From contig SKXH01000102.1 in NCBI GenBank assembly GCA_007128495.1, forward strand, positions 1 through 10,621: a stretch of 10,621 nt of DNA, read 5' to 3'. Positions 7,630 through 10,621 of this stretch are shown one piece after another (position 1 is the stretch's first letter; every line of letters begins with the position of its first letter). Under the pieces are notes generated by a model that saw nothing but the letters and a program-made list of their open reading frames with translations, was not told the origin of the DNA and did not search any database. The translations under genes and the position numbers were made by a program. The stretch is from Bacteroidota bacterium. Lineage in GTDB: Bacteria > Bacteroidota > Ignavibacteria > T3Sed10-11.

Positions 7630-8576
7630 TCGTCCTCGTTTATAGTTGCATCCGATAACTGTTGCAAATCATCGGATCCCTGCAGCATCGCTTTGCGGGC
7701 TGCGACTCGATTCGCGAATTGTGCCGAAGCAACAATATCGCCTGATCTGGCATAATGAAAAATACACGCAGCGCCATAGACATCGCCGCATCCGGTCGGA
7801 TCGATATCCGGTACACCGGGCATTTTGTTCTCTTTACCCGGCAATGGTATACCGGAAATTTCTTTTTCCAATATTTTCTTCTTATCGGCATAATAGAGAT
7901 GTACTCCCTGTTTACCGCGTGTAATAATCATTGCCGTCGGTCCGAGCGACATCATAATTTTTGCAAGCTGTATTTCGGAGAGCCGCTCAACAGTAAGTGT
8001 GCCCGCCTCAAGTTCGTTCATTTGAACTATATTTGTCTGAAAAGCCCATCGACGCCAATCAACCATCGGCCGCTTGAAGCGTTTATTATTTTCATCGATG
8101 CCAAGTGTCATACTGTGAAAATCGAAATACACCGGTACATTTCGCGACCGTTTCTGCTCGTTAATCATATACAACACATCAAAGGTTATATCGAAACCAG
8201 AAACCATATTGACGAGCACGGCATCCGAACGTTTTACAAACGGTTCAACCGCGCGCATGGGGATCGGCGGTGCTATGTGCTCGCTGCACTCAATTCGTTC
8301 TTCGGTATTGCCGTAAATTAATTTTACGGTATTGGTCGGATTATCCAGAGTAAATATACCGTCGGTTTGTATATTCGGAAATGCAGCTAAGCACGAATGG
8401 AGTTCTTCTTCACGATCCTTTCCGACACCGAAGACCGGAATAATTTTATGTTCTTCTCCGGCAAACGCCGCCAACGATGCCACGGCATAATAAATTCCGC
8501 CGAAGCCGGTAACGGGGTCCCGACCATCGACATGTATTTCATCATAACAAAGATGACCGATAACAAGAAAGTTCAT
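7626..8576 (-). CDS. PfkB-family carbohydrate kinase, substrate unknown
   Basis: A 316-aa ribokinase-like (PfkB family) enzyme that should transfer the ATP gamma-phosphate to a sugar or sugar-like alcohol in the cytosol. The clearest evidence is the C-terminal PfkB signature DPTGCGDVYGAA (259-270). Asp265 is the expected catalytic base, and TGCG forms the anion hole (GAGD is commoner; the Cys variant also occurs). The N-terminus (MNFLVIGHLCYDEI, then a GFGGIYYAVASLAAF helix) is the usual substrate-side start, and MIITRGKQGVHLY (216-228) is the typical nucleotide-side strand. It lacks the HldE/RfaE-type beginning, and I cannot tell its substrate. It is the first gene of the five-gene run and overlaps the RmlD-like gene by ATGA, so the two may act on linked carbohydrate steps. 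The start is ATG at 8576-8574. There is no Shine-Dalgarno site before it, and a candidate -10 box lies only 9 nt upstream. Confidence 0.9.
   Translation of the reverse strand: MNFLVIGHLCYDEIHVDGRDPVTGFGGIYYAVASLAAFAGEEHKIIPVFGVGKDREEELHSCLAAFPNIQTDGIFTLDNPTNTVKLIYGNTEERIECSEHIAPPIPMRAVEPFVKRSDAVLVNMVSGFDITFDVLYMINEQKRSRNVPVYFDFHSMTLGIDENNKRFKRPMVDWRRWAFQTNIVQMNELEAGTLTVERLSEIQLAKIMMSLGPTAMIITRGKQGVHLYYADKKKILEKEISGIPLPGKENKMPGVPDIDPTGCGDVYGAACIFHYARSGDIVASAQFANRVAARKAMLQGSDDLQQLSDATINEDE
7632..7637 (-). promoter_or_regulatory. Ribosome binding site of the RmlD-like gene
   Basis: GAGGAC on the minus strand, 2 nt before the ATG at 7629 and inside the last codons of the sugar-kinase gene. Its core GAGG makes it one of the better Shine-Dalgarno matches in this operon, and it supports the ATGA-overlap start. 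Confidence 0.5.
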
Positions 8577-8585
8577 AATTGTATA

Positions 8586-8615
8586 ATTTTATTGTGATGT
8601 TTAGTGCCGTTTCAA
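8586..8615 (-). promoter_or_regulatory. Candidate promoter of the kinase-serS-ABC operon
   Basis: On the minus strand, TTGAAA (8615-8610) and TAAAAT (8591-8586) are separated by 18 bp. Each box matches 5 of 6 bases of the housekeeping consensus. Transcription would start near 8579, about 3 nt before the ATG at 8576, giving an almost leaderless mRNA. That agrees with the absence of a Shine-Dalgarno site. An overlapping TATACAAT stretch could be a different -10 element, and A/T richness makes chance matches possible. Confidence 0.5.
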
Positions 8616-8651
8616 GTAAGTATGTTTTCATTTGCTATCCTCCCACATATC

Positions 8652-8711
8652 CTTCGACTCCGCTCAGGATGACATCCTGCGCGCGCCATGTCAGACTGAG
8701 CGGAGTCGAAG
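8652..8711. repeat. REP-like palindromic element
   Basis: A 60-bp imperfect palindrome. Arm CTTCGACTCCGCTCAG (8652-8667) is the exact reverse complement of CTGAGCGGAGTCGAAG (8696-8711). After a 2-bp mismatch, six more pairs form (TGACAT 8670-8675 with ATGTCA 8688-8693), around a 12-nt GC-rich loop (8676-8687). I recognise the arm as a widespread intergenic repeat, often translated by mistake as FDSAQDD or TERSRS peptides, found in many environmental bacterial genomes. It lies between two divergent genes, is not followed by a T run, and so is unlikely to be a terminator. Other copies would lie outside this window. Confidence 0.82.
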
Positions 8712-8855
8712 TCTGCGTGCGATGGGAAAAGAAATGAAATCTGATTTAATTGAAACTGCATTAGACCTTGGATTTATCATTGTCATTGCTTTAACTCTAT
8801 ATATTGATAAATTTACGCTTCAATATCAAGCATGTTGCATATTGTTTTAGATTTA

Positions 8856-8885
8856 TTGATATTGGTATCGTTACTTATTTAAAAT
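8856..8885 (+). promoter_or_regulatory. Candidate promoter of the oxidoreductase-waaA pair
   Basis: TTGATA (8856-8861) and TAAAAT (8880-8885) with an 18-bp spacer. Each box matches 5 of 6 consensus bases. Transcription would begin near 8892, leaving a 5' leader of roughly 30 nt before the ATG at 8924. The same spacer and the same -10 box occur in the opposing promoter at 8586-8615. Confidence 0.5.
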
Positions 8886-8894
8886 CAATACCAA
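8862..8894. promoter_or_regulatory. Possible operator: inverted repeat across the promoter
   Basis: TTGGTAT (8862-8868) and ATACCAA (8888-8894) are exact inverted repeats, 19 bp apart. They flank the -10 box and the predicted start of transcription. A dimeric regulator could bind here, but 7-bp matches in A/T-rich DNA also arise by chance, and no regulator gene is nearby. Confidence 0.2.
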
Positions 8895-8923
8895 GAATAT
8901 TCCTTCCGAAACCAACGGATATC

Positions 8924-9952
8924 ATGAAAGCTGCTTTTGTTACCAGATACGGCGGTCCCGATGTTTTTAAAATACGAGAAACCGAAACACCCGAACCGGG
9001 ACCTGACCAGATACAGATACAAGTACGGGCAATCGGTTTAAACTTCGCCGATGTTCTGATGCGAACGGGTATTTATCCCAATACGCCCAAGCCGCCGTTT
9101 ATTCCCGGCATGGAATTTTCAGGTGTAGTATCCAGATGCGGCGCAGAGGTAACCGACCTGAAGCCGGGCGATCGTGTTATGGGATATAGCCGCACGGGAA
9201 GTCACGCAGAATACGTCGTCGTGAATCAGAAAATGGCCGGGCCCATCCCCGAGTCAATGAGCTTTGAAGAAGCTGCATCGTTTCTCGTCATTTATCTCAC
9301 GGCATATCATGGCCTGTTTACACTGGGCAAGCTCCAGCCGAATGAAAAGGTACTTGTTCATGCTGCGGCCGGCGGTGTGGGATTGGCTGTTATCCAGCTT
9401 GCAAAACACTACAACGCCGAAGTATTCGGTACGGTCGGCTCGGAATTCAAGCGGCACATCGCCAAAGCTCAGGGACTTGACCATTGCATAAACTATTCGA
9501 CCGAAAACTTCGCTTCAGCTATCAAGCAAATTACCGACGGATACGGAGTCGATGTTATAATGGATGCGGTCGGCGGACGGGTATTCAGACCGGGCTGGAA
9601 ACTGCTTGCCCCGATGGGGCGATACATCATTTACGGAATTGCCGATGCTATGACAAAAAGTTCCTTCAGCTATTTACGTGCAAGCAAAGCATTGCTCACA
9701 ATGCCTCCAATTTTGCTGACGTCTCTTATTTCATCCAACAAAACTATAGCGGGATTTAACCTTTCCACATTAACCGGAAAAGCGGATTATCTCCGCAGAG
9801 CGACAAACGAACTACGCGATCTCTATTCAAACGGAGTGGTCAAACCCATAGTCGGTAAAGTCTTTCCGTTTGATAAAATCATCGACGCGCACGCCCATCT
9901 GCAAAAACGCGAAAGCGTCGGCAAAGTTGTTGTAACACTTGATAATCTATGA
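8924..9952 (+). CDS. Zinc-free quinone oxidoreductase-like MDR enzyme
   Basis: A 342-aa cytosolic member of the medium-chain dehydrogenase/reductase superfamily, quinone-oxidoreductase/VAT1-like branch, which uses NADPH to reduce quinones or activated enones. The N-terminal catalytic fold has the characteristic NFADVLMRTGIYP (about 40-52), PGMEFSGVV (61-69) and LKPGDRVMG (79-87). The Rossmann nucleotide site is AAGGVG (148-153) after VLVHA. No Cys/His zinc ligands of alcohol dehydrogenases are seen at the usual positions. The frame is open upstream to 8804, but the family start MKAAFVTRYGGPDV is the ATG at 8924, preceded by only a weak ACGGA. The longer version would begin upstream of the predicted promoter. 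Its stop overlaps the start of waaA by 4 bp (ATGA), so the two are cotranscribed. A direct link to lipopolysaccharide synthesis is not implied by the enzyme family. Confidence 0.9.
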   Translation: MKAAFVTRYGGPDVFKIRETETPEPGPDQIQIQVRAIGLNFADVLMRTGIYPNTPKPPFIPGMEFSGVVSRCGAEVTDLKPGDRVMGYSRTGSHAEYVVVNQKMAGPIPESMSFEEAASFLVIYLTAYHGLFTLGKLQPNEKVLVHAAAGGVGLAVIQLAKHYNAEVFGTVGSEFKRHIAKAQGLDHCINYSTENFASAIKQITDGYGVDVIMDAVGGRVFRPGWKLLAPMGRYIIYGIADAMTKSSFSYLRASKALLTMPPILLTSLISSNKTIAGFNLSTLTGKADYLRRATNELRDLYSNGVVKPIVGKVFPFDKIIDAHAHLQKRESVGKVVVTLDNL

Positions 9953-10621
9953 AAAATTTCTGGTTCTACGCATACAATATCGTCGTGTTTCCGCTGTTGA
10001 TCGTTATCGCCCGCGGCGCGTCGATATTTAATCGGAAGCTACGCGACGGTTTTCGCGACCGGATGCAACTATTCGATACACTTGAAACTTCGCTGGCACA
10101 AACAGGATCGAAAGCACCGCGCGTGTGGTTTCACGTATCATCACTCGGTGAATTTGAACAGGCAAAGCCGATCATTCAGACGGTCAAAACAAACTATCCC
10201 GACGGTACAGTTATTGTAACGTTCTTTTCACCATCGGGTTACCGTCATTCTAAAAACTATAAATTTGCAGATATAATATCGTATATACCGGTCGACAGCC
10301 GCCGGCTGGCACGGAAATTTATCGACATCGTTAAGCCCGATGCAGCAATATTCATAAGATATGATATCTGGCCGAATCACATATGGGCACTTGCTGATTC
10401 GGGAATTCCGCGTATTCTATCAAGCGCGACGATGCGTGAAAAATCCATACGGTTAATTCCGGTTTTGCGTTCCTTTCACCGGCATTTGTTTAACCTCTTT
10501 ACCGTAATATTAACCATCACCGATTACGATGTACGGCAGTTCAAACGATTTGGACTGAGTGAACCGCTTATTGAAGAGGCGGGCGATACAAGGTATGATC
10601 AGGTTCTGGAACGAAGCAAAG
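9949..10621 (+). CDS. waaA: KDO transferase (WaaA), 3' end missing (partial)
   Basis: The first 224 residues of 3-deoxy-D-manno-octulosonic acid transferase (GT30 family). This enzyme adds KDO from CMP-KDO to the lipid A precursor at the cytoplasmic face of the inner membrane, an essential step of inner-core lipopolysaccharide. The family is normally about 410-430 aa; the frame runs off the window. A hydrophobic N-terminal anchor (FWFYAYNIVVFPLLIVIA, 4-21) is followed by the acceptor-side domain. FHVSSLGEFEQAKPI (61-75) contains Glu68 at the expected catalytic base position. TFFSPSGYRHSK (about 91-102), FIRYDIWPN (the family's K/R-Y-D/E-x-W element) and the AGDTRYDQV turn complete the pattern. 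ATG at 9949 overlaps the oxidoreductase stop (ATGA), and there is no obvious Shine-Dalgarno site, so translational coupling is likely. Whether it adds one or several KDO residues cannot be told. Confidence 0.95.
   Translation, partial: MKNFWFYAYNIVVFPLLIVIARGASIFNRKLRDGFRDRMQLFDTLETSLAQTGSKAPRVWFHVSSLGEFEQAKPIIQTVKTNYPDGTVIVTFFSPSGYRHSKNYKFADIISYIPVDSRRLARKFIDIVKPDAAIFIRYDIWPNHIWALADSGIPRILSSATMREKSIRLIPVLRSFHRHLFNLFTVILTITDYDVRQFKRFGLSEPLIEEAGDTRYDQVLERSK

Larger units (their letters stand above)
8577..8923. other. Divergent intergenic region
   Basis: This is 347 bp between the divergently read kinase operon and the oxidoreductase-waaA pair. From left to right it holds a minus-strand promoter (8586-8615), a REP-like hairpin (8652-8711), an A/T-rich stretch with a short hydrophobic reading frame (8734-8850, doubtful), a plus-strand promoter (8856-8885) and a 7-bp inverted repeat across that promoter (8862-8894). 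I recognise no RNA gene. Confidence 0.7.

Noticed and set aside
7755..8321. 188-aa plus-strand open frame
   Set aside because: Lies fully inside and antisense to the PfkB kinase gene, which has clear family motifs. The antisense product is Cys/His/Arg-rich with no recognisable domain.
8632..8850. 72-aa plus-strand frame beginning MLSSHISFDSAQDD
   Set aside because: Its first half is a translation of the REP-like palindrome (FDSAQDD and TERSRS peptides), a well-known artefact. Only the last 38 residues are considered, as a low-interest finding.
8804..8923. N-terminal extension of the oxidoreductase (in-frame ATG at 8804)
   Set aside because: The extension is not family-like, passes through the promoter and inverted repeat, and the normal N-terminus MKAAFVTRYGG starts at 8924.
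1..10621. CRISPR array, tRNA/rRNA gene, phage or defence system
   Set aside because: No regularly spaced repeats, tRNA-like cloverleaf, or nuclease, transposase or integrase motifs were seen. All long frames belong to known metabolic, transport or envelope families.

Overview
The window is an ordinary piece of a Gram-negative bacterial chromosome with housekeeping and envelope genes. The Gram-negative assignment rests on a KDO (lipid A) transferase at the right edge. Weak Shine-Dalgarno sites, A/T-rich promoters and a REP-like repeat (CTTCGACTCCGCTCAG hairpin, 8652-8711) of a kind I recall from Bacteroidota/Ignavibacteriota/Balneolota-type genomes suggest the FCB group. That placement is an inference from memory, not a demonstrated result.

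Layout. (1) 1-1404, plus strand: the 3' part of an AbgT-family membrane transporter whose start lies left of the window. (2) 1405-1739: a convergent intergenic region with one strong inverted repeat that looks like a terminator usable from both sides. (3) 8576 down to 1740, minus strand: a tightly packed five-gene run read right to left. It encodes a PfkB-family sugar kinase, an RmlD-like NAD(P)-dependent sugar-nucleotide reductase (4-bp ATGA overlap), seryl-tRNA synthetase (33-bp gap), and then two half-size ABC exporter subunits. The first ABC gene starts on a TTG inside the end of serS; the second follows after 78 bp. (4) 8577-8923: a divergent intergenic region with one candidate promoter facing each way and the REP-like hairpin between them. 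(5) 8924 to the right edge, plus strand: a zinc-free quinone oxidoreductase-like MDR enzyme overlapping by 4 bp (ATGA) the start of waaA (KDO transferase), which runs off the window.

How the genes fit together. The two ABC genes are best read as one heterodimeric exporter of the BmrC/BmrD or TM287/TM288 kind. One subunit has Asp in place of the catalytic Glu and the other has LSVGQ in place of LSGGQ, and both changes fall in the same composite ATP site. The kinase and RmlD-like reductase are probably linked to sugar or envelope metabolism, but no substrate can be named. SerS is a complete housekeeping enzyme inside the operon.

I found no CRISPR array, tRNA, rRNA, transposase, phage gene or defence system, and no convincing undescribed system. 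The best points for a second look are the heterodimeric ABC pair, the possibly leaderless sugar-kinase promoter, the operon's unusual gene mix and the REP-like element.
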